Under the pieces are notes generated by a model. That model searched no databases and was not told the origin of the DNA. It saw only the letters and a program-made list of their open reading frames with translations. The position numbers were made by a program, and so were the translations under genes. 64,000 bases of DNA from Betaproteobacteria bacterium (GTDB taxonomy: Bacteria > Pseudomonadota > Gammaproteobacteria > Burkholderiales > Casimicrobiaceae): positions 372,001-436,000 of the forward strand of contig JAAFJA010000001.1 in assembly GCA_013298765.1 (NCBI GenBank), read 5' to 3'. Below are positions 55,066 to 63,862 of this stretch, in pieces (positions within the stretch are counted from its first letter, which is position 1; each line of letters opens with the position of its first letter).

Positions 55066-55845
55066 ATGAACGCGCCCATCACCTCCCCCATCGCTTGGTA
55101 CCGGCGACCGCGCGCCACCCACGCGCCAATCGGCTTCGAGGCTCGCCTGAACGAATCGCTCGACGTGCTTCGCGAAGCGGGACAACACGCACCGTGCGTG
55201 TTTGCGCACAGCCTTTCCGCGGAAGACATGGTGATCTTTCATTTAATCGTCGAGCACGCGTTCCCGATTCAATCGTTTGCGCTTGATACCGGAAAACTGC
55301 CCGAAGCGACGCTCGACTTGTGGAGCCGCGCCGAGGCGATTTATTCGACCCGAATCGAGCGGGTGATGCCACGACAGACTTCAATCGACGTGTTGAACGC
55401 AATGAACGCAGACTCCGCACTCTACGAAAACAAAGAAGTGCGTTTGCGCTGCTGCGACACGCGAAAAACTGAACCGTTGCGCAGCGTGCTTGCCGGGAAA
55501 CGATCTTGGGTCACCGGGCTCAGACGCGCGCAGAGTGCGGGGCGGGCGCAAGTGGCCTCCACTGAATACGACTCGACATTTCAGCTACAGAAGTTTAATC
55601 CACTTGCGAACTGGGCTGACGAGGATGTTTGGTACTTTACCGATAAACATAAAATTCCATTCAATGCCCTATACGAAAAGGGCTATGCAAGTATTGGCTG
55701 TGATCCCTGCACTCGCCCGATTCGCGAGAACGAGCATCCGCGCGCGGGGCGCTGGTGGTGGGAGCAGACCGATGCCAACGCGATTAAGAGCGAATGCGGC
55801 ATCCATGTAGCTGCCAATTCGAATTCGACTCCAAAGGAAAACTAA
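55066..55845 (+). CDS. cysH: Adenylyl-sulfate reductase (thioredoxin), CysH type with 4Fe-4S
   Basis: Assimilatory sulfonucleotide reductase (259 aa). The cluster cysteines RCCDTRK (near 129) and GCDPC (near 212-215) form the CC...CxxC set of APS-type enzymes, not the classic PAPS-only type. The catalytic C-terminal Cys is in ECGIHV. The start ATG 55066 follows the exporter by 20 nt, and its stop overlaps cysD by one base (TAATG). Confidence 0.92.
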   Translation: MNAPITSPIAWYRRPRATHAPIGFEARLNESLDVLREAGQHAPCVFAHSLSAEDMVIFHLIVEHAFPIQSFALDTGKLPEATLDLWSRAEAIYSTRIERVMPRQTSIDVLNAMNADSALYENKEVRLRCCDTRKTEPLRSVLAGKRSWVTGLRRAQSAGRAQVASTEYDSTFQLQKFNPLANWADEDVWYFTDKHKIPFNALYEKGYASIGCDPCTRPIRENEHPRAGRWWWEQTDANAIKSECGIHVAANSNSTPKEN

Positions 55846-56780
55846 TGACCGCACGCGATGCTTTTCTTAGCTCCGAGTTCCGCGCGACCGATGCTCATCT
55901 GAACTGGCTCGAAGACGAAGCCATCAGCATCTTGCGCGAAGTGTTCGGCGCGTTCGAGCGACCGGCGATCCTCTGCTCCTGCGGCAAGGACTCGCTCGTA
56001 GTGCTTCATCTCGCGATGAAAGCGGCGGCACCGGGCAAGCTGCCTGTGCCAATCGTTCATATCGATACCGGTCACAACTTCCCGGAAGTCATCGCGTTTC
56101 GCGAAGCGCTAGTTGCCCGGCATGGCCTGAAATTGATCGTCGGCCACCTAGATGATTCGATTCGTCGCGGCACGATTCGGCTCGCGCATCCGCTTGAGAG
56201 TCGAAACCGACACCAAACTGTGACGTTACTCGAAACAATCGAAGCCAACCGTTTCGACGCCGTCGTCGGCGGCGCGCGTCGCGACGAAGAGAAGGCGCGC
56301 GCCAAGGAGCGCGTGTTCTCGCATCGCGATAGTTTTGGGCAATGGCAGCCGCGTGCGCAGCGCCCCGAGCTTTGGAATCTCTACAACACGCAACTTGCGC
56401 CGAACGAAAACTTCCGCGTGTTTCCGATCTCTAATTGGACTGAGCTCGACGTGTGGAATTACATCGCCCGCGAAAACATCGCGCTGCCTTCGATCTACTA
56501 CACACACCGACGCGAAGTGGTGGAACGCAACGGTCTACTCGTTCCCGTGACCGACATCACGCCGCCCAAGGAAGACGAAACCGTCGTCAGCCGCGATGTT
56601 CGCTTCCGCACGGTGGGTGATATCTCTTGCACCTGCCCAGTCCCAAGTACGGCGGCGAACGCGCACGATATCGTGCTCGAAACCATCACGGCCACCAACA
56701 GCGAACGCGGCGCGACTCGCATGGATGATCGCGCCAATGACGCGGCGATGGAGCGACGGAAGAAAGAGGGCTACTTCTAG
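55845..56780 (+). CDS. cysD: Sulfate adenylyltransferase subunit 2
   Basis: ATP-pyrophosphatase subunit of ATP sulfurylase (311 aa). CSCGKDSLVVLHLAMKA is the PP-loop, followed by PVPIVHIDTGHNFPEV, VVGGARRDEEKARAKERVFSHRD, and WNYIARENIALPSIYY. It partners CysN to make APS from sulfate and ATP. ATG start overlaps the cysH stop. Confidence 0.96.
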   Translation: MTARDAFLSSEFRATDAHLNWLEDEAISILREVFGAFERPAILCSCGKDSLVVLHLAMKAAAPGKLPVPIVHIDTGHNFPEVIAFREALVARHGLKLIVGHLDDSIRRGTIRLAHPLESRNRHQTVTLLETIEANRFDAVVGGARRDEEKARAKERVFSHRDSFGQWQPRAQRPELWNLYNTQLAPNENFRVFPISNWTELDVWNYIARENIALPSIYYTHRREVVERNGLLVPVTDITPPKEDETVVSRDVRFRTVGDISCTCPVPSTAANAHDIVLETITATNSERGATRMDDRANDAAMERRKKEGYF

Positions 56781-56788
56781 ATCGTTTC

Positions 56789-56916
56789 CTCTCCCTCGAG
56801 GGGAGAGGATGTCGCGTCAGCGACAGGAGAGAGTGATGACTGGTTTACTAGCCACGGCAGATGACCTACCCCCCTCTCCCGCCCTTCGGGCACCCTCCCC
56901 CACGAGGGGGGAGGAG
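56789..56916. repeat. Repeat family A, copies 11-12 (cysD-cysN spacer)
   Basis: Arms 56789-56809 (CCTCTCCCTCGAGGGGAGAGG) and 56873-56916 (CCTCTCCC...CCCTTCGGGCACC...GGGGGAGG) fill most of the 166-bp gap. Other genomes often have cysD and cysN almost touching, so this spacing likely results from insertion. Confidence 0.75.
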
Positions 56917-56946
56917 ATTTTCGGACACGCATTTCTAAGTACCAAT

Positions 56947-58278
56947 ATGACTACCTCCTCCCGCCCCCTACGTTTCATCAGTTGCGGCTCCGTCGACGAC
57001 GGCAAAAGCACGTTGATTGGTCGCCTGCTCTTCGATAGCAAATCGCTGATGATTGATCAGATCGACACGCTGTCTCGCGCGCGCGGCGCGCAGACGCGGG
57101 CGGGCGAGCTCGATCTTTCGTTGGTGACCGATGGCTTGGAAGCAGAGCGCGAGCAAGGCATCACCATCGACGTCGCCTATCGCTACTTCGCCACGCCAAA
57201 GCGCAAGTTCATCATTGCCGATGCGCCGGGGCACGAGCAATACACTCGAAACATGGTGACCGGCGCGTCGAAGAGCGATGTCGCGGTGATTCTGATTGAC
57301 GTCACCAAGCTAGATTTTTCGGGTGACGCCGTTCAATTGCTCCCGCAGACGAAACGGCACTCCGCCATTGCCGGTTTGCTTGGCATCAAGCACATCGTGG
57401 TCGCGGTGAACAAGATGGATGCGATTGATTTTGATCGCGCGAAATTTGAGCGGGTCGTTGCTGCGTTTGCATTGATCGCCTCGTCGCTGCAACTCGCAGA
57501 ATTCACTGCAGTGCCGATCTCTGCATTGAAGGGCGACGGTGTCGTGGCGCACACGACGAACACCGCGTGGTTCGAAGGCTCCTCGCTATTGGAAACGCTC
57601 GAAGCCATTGAACTTGATGCTTCATCCGAAGGCACCAGCAACGCGGTTGGCGACAACACAAGCGCGACACACATCGCCGTGCAATACGTCACCCGCGATG
57701 CGGAAGACGATCATCGTCGCTGGATCATGGGTGATGTGGCCGACGCATCCATTCAAGTGGGCGACAGCATTCGCGTGTTCCCGAGTGGCGCTCAAGCGCT
57801 CGTCACTGCGATCAACACACCGCGCGGACCGGCTAGCGTTGCGCAAGTGGGTGAAGCCGTTGCCATTGGCCTGGATCGGCAAGTGGACGTTGCACGTGGC
57901 GATTGGATCATTGCTGAGCGTCGTAGCGAAAACGCCAACGAAGTATCGGGAGCGAATCGCATCACCGCAACCCTTGCGTGGCTCGACAATGCGCCACTCA
58001 CGACGGGGCGGCGACTACTCGCGCGGCACGGCACGCGCTGGCTACCGGCGCGCGTGTCGAAGGTGACCCGGCGTCTCGATCTGCAATCGGCTCACTGGAT
58101 CGACGAGACAGAGAGTGCGGGCGGCACCGACGTCAACGCCAATGACATCGTGGAAGCAACCATCGAATTCGCGAGCGCACTTCCGATCACGGCGTACACG
58201 ACAAGCGCGGCGCGTGGAGCGATCGTTTTGGTCGATCCTGGAACGCACGCAACCGCTGCGGCGGCGATGGTCAGATAG
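56947..58278 (+). CDS. cysN: Sulfate adenylyltransferase subunit 1
   Basis: GTPase subunit of ATP sulfurylase (443 aa, no fused CysC kinase). G1 GSVDDGKSTLIGRLL, DAPGHEQYTRNMVTGAS and NKMDAIDFDR are intact, then beta-barrel domains II and III. The start ATG 56947 follows repeat A11-12; a longer frame upstream is not credible. A hairpin near 58284-58318 (TAGCCTCAT...ATGAGGGCTA) follows the stop. Confidence 0.95.
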   Translation: MTTSSRPLRFISCGSVDDGKSTLIGRLLFDSKSLMIDQIDTLSRARGAQTRAGELDLSLVTDGLEAEREQGITIDVAYRYFATPKRKFIIADAPGHEQYTRNMVTGASKSDVAVILIDVTKLDFSGDAVQLLPQTKRHSAIAGLLGIKHIVVAVNKMDAIDFDRAKFERVVAAFALIASSLQLAEFTAVPISALKGDGVVAHTTNTAWFEGSSLLETLEAIELDASSEGTSNAVGDNTSATHIAVQYVTRDAEDDHRRWIMGDVADASIQVGDSIRVFPSGAQALVTAINTPRGPASVAQVGEAVAIGLDRQVDVARGDWIIAERRSENANEVSGANRITATLAWLDNAPLTTGRRLLARHGTRWLPARVSKVTRRLDLQSAHWIDETESAGGTDVNANDIVEATIEFASALPITAYTTSAARGAIVLVDPGTHATAAAAMVR

Positions 58279-58460
58279 AAATAGCCTCATCGCGCTTCGC
58301 GCGTTTATATGAGGGCTAAAAGCTAACTTGTATAAATTGCATTTATAGCGATTTATAACCACTAGCCCTCGTTAAATCGTCGCACTGTCCGCATTGCCAC
58401 TGTAAATGCGAGTCGATCCGCGCGAAGTGAAGCAAAGCGAATCGACTCTTCCGGCAGCGG

Positions 58461-59048
58461 CTAGTGACCGCCGAACGCGTAAGTTTTCACCGTCGCGTCG
58501 CCAATGGGAATACCGCCTGCAAACGCCGTGACGTTGAACACGCTATTGAGCGCGGCCGCCGCACCTGCATTGAACGTTACCTTCACACCCGGCACCGTAA
58601 GCTGGCCCCATCCGCGCGGCGCGGCGAGTGGCAAGGTGAGCGCGGGCAAGCGAAGATCGAACAGCGGAATGCGTGCAACAAAGTTGTCGTTCACAATCAC
58701 TTTGCCCGTGAGCACAGGCGCCGCGCCGCTGGTATCAATGTTGAAATCGCGCAGCTCAACCGCAACGCCGGCACCTTTCAACAAGAGCCCGCCGCCGTGA
58801 GCGATCTCGCCCTTGGCCGTGCCGAAATCAAAGTCGCCGTCAACGACTGGAAATGACGCAACGCCGTTTCTAAGACGCGCATAGCCGAGCGCGCTTGGCG
58901 TCACCGAGAGCGATTGCAAAGCGCCGACGAAGATCGGATCAAGCTTCACCGACGTGTCGCCATAGCCCACAGGCAATGTGGGCGCTGCGAAGACAAAAGA
59001 CGAAGCGATAGCAGCGGCAGCCGAAGCCGCAAGGATGCGAAGTTTCAT
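58461..59048 (-). CDS. Exported protein, HtaA-like
   Basis: A 195-aa secreted protein with a signal peptide (LRILAASAAAAIASSFVFAA, cut near residue 21). The rest is beta-rich: GDFDFGTAKGEIAHGGGLLL, VELRDFNIDTSG and VTGKVIVNDNFVARIPLFDL resemble parts of HtaA-type heme-binding domains, but the match is only suggestive. ATG 59048. No neighbours give a function. Confidence 0.65.
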   Translation of the reverse strand: MKLRILAASAAAAIASSFVFAAPTLPVGYGDTSVKLDPIFVGALQSLSVTPSALGYARLRNGVASFPVVDGDFDFGTAKGEIAHGGGLLLKGAGVAVELRDFNIDTSGAAPVLTGKVIVNDNFVARIPLFDLRLPALTLPLAAPRGWGQLTVPGVKVTFNAGAAAALNSVFNVTAFAGGIPIGDATVKTYAFGGH

Positions 59049-59303
59049 AGTGAGGAGCCCTGAGAAAAGTATTGAAGAGGTACTACTTGAAGGTCCTCGA
59101 TACAGGGTCGCGAATCGCATCGGCTTGCGGTATATGCCGCAGGGAGGAGGAGGAAATGCCGAGGTACGATTCGCGTGTCTCTACCCACGCGCGCGAGCTT
59201 TGTTTCGAACCCAACGCATGCCGCCGCTAGAGGACGACTGCATGCGCTGAATGTCGCCTTACGGCTGCGCGCTTATCTTTCTTGGGGAAACAAAGTTGCC
59301 GAA

Positions 59304-59777
59304 TTACTTCGGCAGGATCACGGTGTCGATCACGTGGATCACGCCGTTCGACGCGGCAACGTCAGTCGCGGTAACAGTTGCGCCATCAATCATCACCTTG
59401 CCGTCTTTGGCCGCGATCGTCGCCGATGCACCGTTCACCGTTTTCACGGCACCTGGCTTCACATCTTTGGCCATCACTTTGCCCGACACCACGTGGTACG
59501 TGAGGATCGCTTTCAGCTTGGCTGGGTCTTTGAGCAAGCCCTCAACCGTTCCTGGAGGCAACTTCGCAAACGCTGCATCGGTCGGTGCGAATACTGTGAA
59601 TGGGCCTTTTCCGTTCAGCGTATCGACCAAACCAGCTGCTTTCACAGCAGTGACAAGCGTCGAAAAGTCCTTGTTTTTAGACGCCACGCCGACGATCGTG
59701 TCAGCTGCATGCGCCGCCGACATTGCCACGAAGGCCAACCCAGTTGCAGCGATAATTTTTAATGATTTCAATGACAT
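59304..59777 (-). CDS. Fasciclin (FAS1) domain protein
   Basis: A 157-aa exported FAS1 protein. Signal peptide about 1-23 ([19 protein letters not shown]), then one FAS1 domain: [37 protein letters not shown] and [15 protein letters not shown]...[16 protein letters not shown]1 proteins often mediate adhesion; the role here is not known. Single gene. Confidence 0.92.
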   Translation of the reverse strand: MSLKSLKIIAATGLAFVAMSAAHAADTIVGVASKNKDFSTLVTAVKAAGLVDTLNGKGPFTVFAPTDAAFAKLPPGTVEGLLKDPAKLKAILTYHVVSGKVMAKDVKPGAVKTVNGASATIAAKDGKVMIDGATVTATDVAASNGVIHVIDTVILPK

Positions 59778-60030
59778 ACAAACTCCATTTGTTGAACAAA
59801 ACAGGAGTTTGCCGAATGCTTTCAGTAAACGGAGGAGGAGGAAAGCACCACGAGCAAACTGTTCCTATGACGGAATTTATACTCATTAGTTCAATATTTG
59901 TCTACTTGGTATTTTCCCTGACCGTGTCGTCTTTCAACGACGAACAGACAGCCGAGCGGCATGCGTCCCCAGTGGTTCGTGAACGCAGCAACACGAAAAC
60001 TGCCGCGCGATCGCAGCACCGCGTGCTTGA

Positions 60031-61236
60031 TTACGGGGCGCTTCTTTCGAGTTGCGCAACGCGAGCGCGCAGTCCGTTCACCCTGCGTGGATCGCGCTCG
60101 GTAGCGATGAACTTCTCAAGTGCGAGTAGTTGCGCCCTGCGCAGCGCATCCGGCGCAGCTACTTTTACGTCCGGCTCAACACCCACACCTTCCCAATTCG
60201 TCTTCGTGATCGCATTGATCGATCGCGCGTTCGTGATGAACAGCGTGAATAGCGGTGTGAGCTTGACGAACGCGCCCGGGTTTGCTGCACCTGTTGTTGT
60301 CTCACCAACGACGGTCGCGCGCTTCAAGTGTTTCAAGTTGTACGCGAGTTCCTCTGCGGCCGATACGCTGCCCTTCGATGTCAGCACGTAGACCGGCTTG
60401 GTGCCGCCAAAACGTTTGCCCGGCAGCCATTCGAGCGACCACGATTGCTCCATGCTTTCGTCTTCGCGCGAGTAAAACGTGCTCAACAGCGTGCGTTCGT
60501 TGAGCAGGTAGCTCGTGATCAACGCAACGGTATCCGAGAAGCCCCCCAAACTCTGCCGCAGATCGATGATCAGGGCATCGGTATTGGCGACGAAATTCAT
60601 CGCCGCCGCGATGGTGTCACCCGCTGACGAAGGCGAATAGAACATCCGCACATCGATATAGCCAATGTTTCCCGGCAAACGTTCAACGCGCTCGAAACCA
60701 AAATTTCTCTGCTGCGCGTCTAGCTGCGCCGCTGCCGCTTGCGCTTCGGGAACCACTTGCCCTGGCAACGTCTGCATCGGCACCGCAATCGGATCGAACT
60801 GAAAGCGCAGGTGCGAATCCTTGGTCAGCGCAAACAAATCGTCCGCCAGCGCCTTTGCGAGCGCTTCACCATCGGTAAACGCGTCGTACGCCTTCGCTTT
60901 GAACTTCGCGTTAATTGCCTCGCCCACGCGCTTGGCCACGTCGGGAAACACATAGCGATTGTTTAACTCACGCACGGTCGCTGCGATCAAGTCTGCCTTG
61001 TCTGATGCCGATACGGGCGGGATATTCATCGGTGCACTGGGCGACGACGGCCCGGCTTGAGCCACACGCACCGTTGGCGTTGGCATCGACGCGGGCACTG
61101 CGGTAACTTGAGCCGCGCCCACACGCGGCGCAGGAACGCTAGGCTGCGCGACTGCATGCGAGGACGCCGTTGCAGCGAGCGTTAACGCAAACGTGATTGC
61201 AACATGAGAATTCTTGAGTGCTAGCGTTGGTTTCAT
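60031..61236 (-). CDS. S41-family peptidase (tail-specific protease type)
   Basis: A 401-aa exported serine peptidase. N-terminal signal region (HVAITFALTLAATASSHAVAQ), an Ala/Pro linker, an N-terminal helical region (about 75-145), then the S41 core: YIDVRMFYSPSSAGDTIAAA, DLRQSLGGFSDTVALITSY, VLTSKGSVSAAEELAYNLK with the catalytic Ser, and VVGETTTGAANPG. No PDZ domain is evident. Start ATG 61236 gives the signal peptide. Divergent from the lrp-like gene. Confidence 0.9.
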   Translation of the reverse strand: MKPTLALKNSHVAITFALTLAATASSHAVAQPSVPAPRVGAAQVTAVPASMPTPTVRVAQAGPSSPSAPMNIPPVSASDKADLIAATVRELNNRYVFPDVAKRVGEAINAKFKAKAYDAFTDGEALAKALADDLFALTKDSHLRFQFDPIAVPMQTLPGQVVPEAQAAAAQLDAQQRNFGFERVERLPGNIGYIDVRMFYSPSSAGDTIAAAMNFVANTDALIIDLRQSLGGFSDTVALITSYLLNERTLLSTFYSREDESMEQSWSLEWLPGKRFGGTKPVYVLTSKGSVSAAEELAYNLKHLKRATVVGETTTGAANPGAFVKLTPLFTLFITNARSINAITKTNWEGVGVEPDVKVAAPDALRRAQLLALEKFIATERDPRRVNGLRARVAQLERSAP

Positions 61237-61355
61237 AGCCGAGTGAAGCAAGTGAACATCAGGAGTGATCGAAGAATGATTATCGAATGATGAACACTGC
61301 GTATTTCAGCTTTTTACGCTGTCAGATTGTCATTTTGGCAGCGATAATCTCAGTC

Positions 61356-61784
61356 ATGGACAAAATCGACTTACGAATACTCGGTCTTTTGCAACGCGAC
61401 GGCAGAACCAGCTACCGCGACCTAGGCGAAGCCGTGCATCTAAGCGCCAACGCCGCCGCCGAGCGTGTGCGCCGCATGCTTGCTGACGGCACGATTCGCA
61501 GCATCACGGCCCAGGTCAACCCCGCCAAACTCGGTCGCCCCCTTGAAGCGCAAATCGACGTAAAGCTGCGCCAAGGTGTAAGCGCCGCCGCGTTTGAAAA
61601 AGCGCTACAAGGCGTCGCTCAAATTCAAAGCGCAACACTACTAACCGGCTCGTTCGATTACGCCGTACGCGTCGCCTGCCGAGATCAAGACGACCTGATG
61701 ACCGTCACCGAATACCTGCGCAACAAAGCTGGCGCGCAGGAAACTTATAGTCGGGTAATATTGCGTGAGATTAATATTGCTTGA
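61356..61784 (+). CDS. Lrp/AsnC-family transcriptional regulator
   Basis: A 142-aa Lrp/AsnC regulator. The HTH is DKIDLRILGLLQRDGRTSYRDLGEAVHLSANAAAERVRRM and the RAM effector domain holds LLTGSFDYAVRVACRDQDDL. The start ATG 61356 is the family position. The stop overlaps the next ATG by one base, so the nuclease-like gene may be co-expressed with it. Confidence 0.92.
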   Translation: MDKIDLRILGLLQRDGRTSYRDLGEAVHLSANAAAERVRRMLADGTIRSITAQVNPAKLGRPLEAQIDVKLRQGVSAAAFEKALQGVAQIQSATLLTGSFDYAVRVACRDQDDLMTVTEYLRNKAGAQETYSRVILREINIA

Positions 61785-63817
61785 TGACTAGTACGTCCCA
61801 CGGTTCGTTACATCTTGATTTAGCTAAAGAACTTCGCAATGGAAGGTTGCACGGTCCGAGCGAACGTAAGTTTGACCGCAAACAATGGATTGAAATGCTT
61901 TCGTCTGCAACTGATCACGACAATCGATCGTTGCTAGAAGCGGGGCTGGTTTTTGATGACATATTCGCTTCAATAAGAACGGCATCAAGAATTGATTCGC
62001 TCGGTATGAACGCGAACGAAGCAGTGTGCGCGATGATTGCGGTGACAAACTATGTATATGTTTCTATGCAAACCTCGGCACCGTATAAGTTGCGAGCAGA
62101 GAAACAAGCGACAGAGTTCTTGGTTCCACAGTTCCTCCAAAAAAAAATCAAGACCCCAAGTGGCGAGTCTTTTACTCCGGACGAACTGACGACTAGCGCT
62201 GGTGATGGAATGAAACATGTCTTGGGCGTTCTGTTGCGAGCGCAGCAGTCTATACATGAACCCGCAACGCCAACCAAATTCCAACTCACTGACGAGCAGT
62301 TTTGCAATGTTTGGACTGAAATAAACCTAGCGATTGTCTATCGGACGGCGGAGACGTATTGGCAGGATTGTTATGCAAACGGTTTTCGATTTCAGAGAAT
62401 TGCGTCGGATGAGTTGTTGCTCTCGTCAAACAACCCGGCAGATGAACGAGCAAAGGTTTGCTCGGTGTTTCGAAGAACAAACAATGCGGCACAGCACATG
62501 CTAAAGCTGGCCGAGCTATGGGAGCACTCCCTCGACGCTAGACAGAGAAAGCGAGCTAGCGGACTCCCTGTCGTGCATAGGGTGGCTGGCGCTCGACTAA
62601 TCGACCACATTGAAATCGGGTTTAATGCGGCGCGCATCAGTAAATCTGCACTCTCCGTAGTAAGTGAACTCTTTGTGGATAACGGTCCGATGCGAGTTTT
62701 CTTGGACGACCCGTTACCTAACTTTCAAGGGGTGACACTTAGGCAATTGATACATGCTAGGAGGATGCTCCAATCACTGTCCGAAGTACTCGTTGAGAAT
62801 CTGGCGCGGCTGCCGAAGGATACCGCTTGTTTGGACGTAGTCCGCTTCGCACCCGCAATATCGGCTCCCGTCCTCGTTGCAATGATCGCAAAGGCGTTGC
62901 GCGTTTCCAAACACCAATCCGAAGCACTGTGTACGGCATTGACATTCAAAGGGGAACCGACAGGCGAGCTTTGGGCGCAGCCATTAATTAGACTAGGAGA
63001 TGAGTATCAGCTCGTGATCACGTGCGCGCACACCGCGAGATTGGACAGATTGATTGACGTCTGGATGCGCTTAGGCGGATTCGCACTTTCAGATCGAGGA
63101 GCCTCCTTTGAAGAACACTGCCGAACACAGCTGAGAATGATCATTCAGGAGTCGCCGCTCGCTGCGAGCGCCATTATCACTAGCAACCGGTTTAACTTCT
63201 CACCGTCTAAAGCCGTCTTTGAAGAGATTGACATGATTTTGGCGATCGGATCCACGGTAGTAGTTTTCGAAGCGAAATGCACCATCTGTCCGGACGATGC
63301 GATCCAGTTCGCGAATCATCGAGAGACGATCGAAAGTGCCGCAAAACAGGCAAAGCGGAAACGCGATGTAGTCATTGCCCACAAGACAGCATTCATCGAG
63401 CGAATGAAGCAGACAGGCCATGATCTCCCGACGGATATAACGGTATTAGGTGCCGTGCTAGTAAGCAACGAGGCATATTCCGGTTACGCAATCGGAGATG
63501 TAGCGATCGTGGATTTATCTATCGTTGAGCAGTTTTTCGGTAACGAGTTAATTCACCTAGAACTGTCTCGGCGCGGAGAAACCTTACTTAGCAGCACCGA
63601 GAAAATCTACGCGAACTCAGATGCCGCACCATCCGTCTTGCCCGGCTATCTCTTACATCCCCCGCAGACTCGGGCGTACGATGAGGCGCTAGCAAAGCGC
63701 GCGGTAAGATTTCCACTCGTCACATCACACGGCGATGCGATTACATATGAAACTCATGAGGTGCAACTTAGTCTTGAGGGCGTGACTGCAAAATTTGACC
63801 TTCAACCGGCTCATTAA
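61784..63817 (+). CDS. Large uncharacterised protein with PD-(D/E)XK nuclease-like C-terminal motif
   Basis: A 677-aa protein not recognised as a named family. Residues 1-450 are mostly helical with no clear motif. Near residue 483-498 the sequence EIDMILAIGSTVVVFEAK has an Asp, a beta-strand and an E-A-K, as in PD-(D/E)XK endonucleases (NERD/Mrr-like). KQAKRKRDVVIAHK follows and resembles the next helix. Base composition and codon use (more A/T, AGA/ATA codons) differ from neighbours, which suggests acquisition. It begins one base into the Lrp stop (TGATG). No partner methylase or helicase is present. Confidence 0.6.
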   Translation: MTSTSHGSLHLDLAKELRNGRLHGPSERKFDRKQWIEMLSSATDHDNRSLLEAGLVFDDIFASIRTASRIDSLGMNANEAVCAMIAVTNYVYVSMQTSAPYKLRAEKQATEFLVPQFLQKKIKTPSGESFTPDELTTSAGDGMKHVLGVLLRAQQSIHEPATPTKFQLTDEQFCNVWTEINLAIVYRTAETYWQDCYANGFRFQRIASDELLLSSNNPADERAKVCSVFRRTNNAAQHMLKLAELWEHSLDARQRKRASGLPVVHRVAGARLIDHIEIGFNAARISKSALSVVSELFVDNGPMRVFLDDPLPNFQGVTLRQLIHARRMLQSLSEVLVENLARLPKDTACLDVVRFAPAISAPVLVAMIAKALRVSKHQSEALCTALTFKGEPTGELWAQPLIRLGDEYQLVITCAHTARLDRLIDVWMRLGGFALSDRGASFEEHCRTQLRMIIQESPLAASAIITSNRFNFSPSKAVFEEIDMILAIGSTVVVFEAKCTICPDDAIQFANHRETIESAAKQAKRKRDVVIAHKTAFIERMKQTGHDLPTDITVLGAVLVSNEAYSGYAIGDVAIVDLSIVEQFFGNELIHLELSRRGETLLSSTEKIYANSDAAPSVLPGYLLHPPQTRAYDEALAKRAVRFPLVTSHGDAITYETHEVQLSLEGVTAKFDLQPAH

Positions 63818-63862
63818 TTGGGCATGCTTATCAGTGTTCGGATTGCGCGCAGTAATCGAGAG

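Noticed and set aside
56596-56946. Upstream extension of cysN to 56596
   Set aside because: It overlaps cysD in another frame and crosses repeat A11-12; CysN homology starts at ATG 56947.
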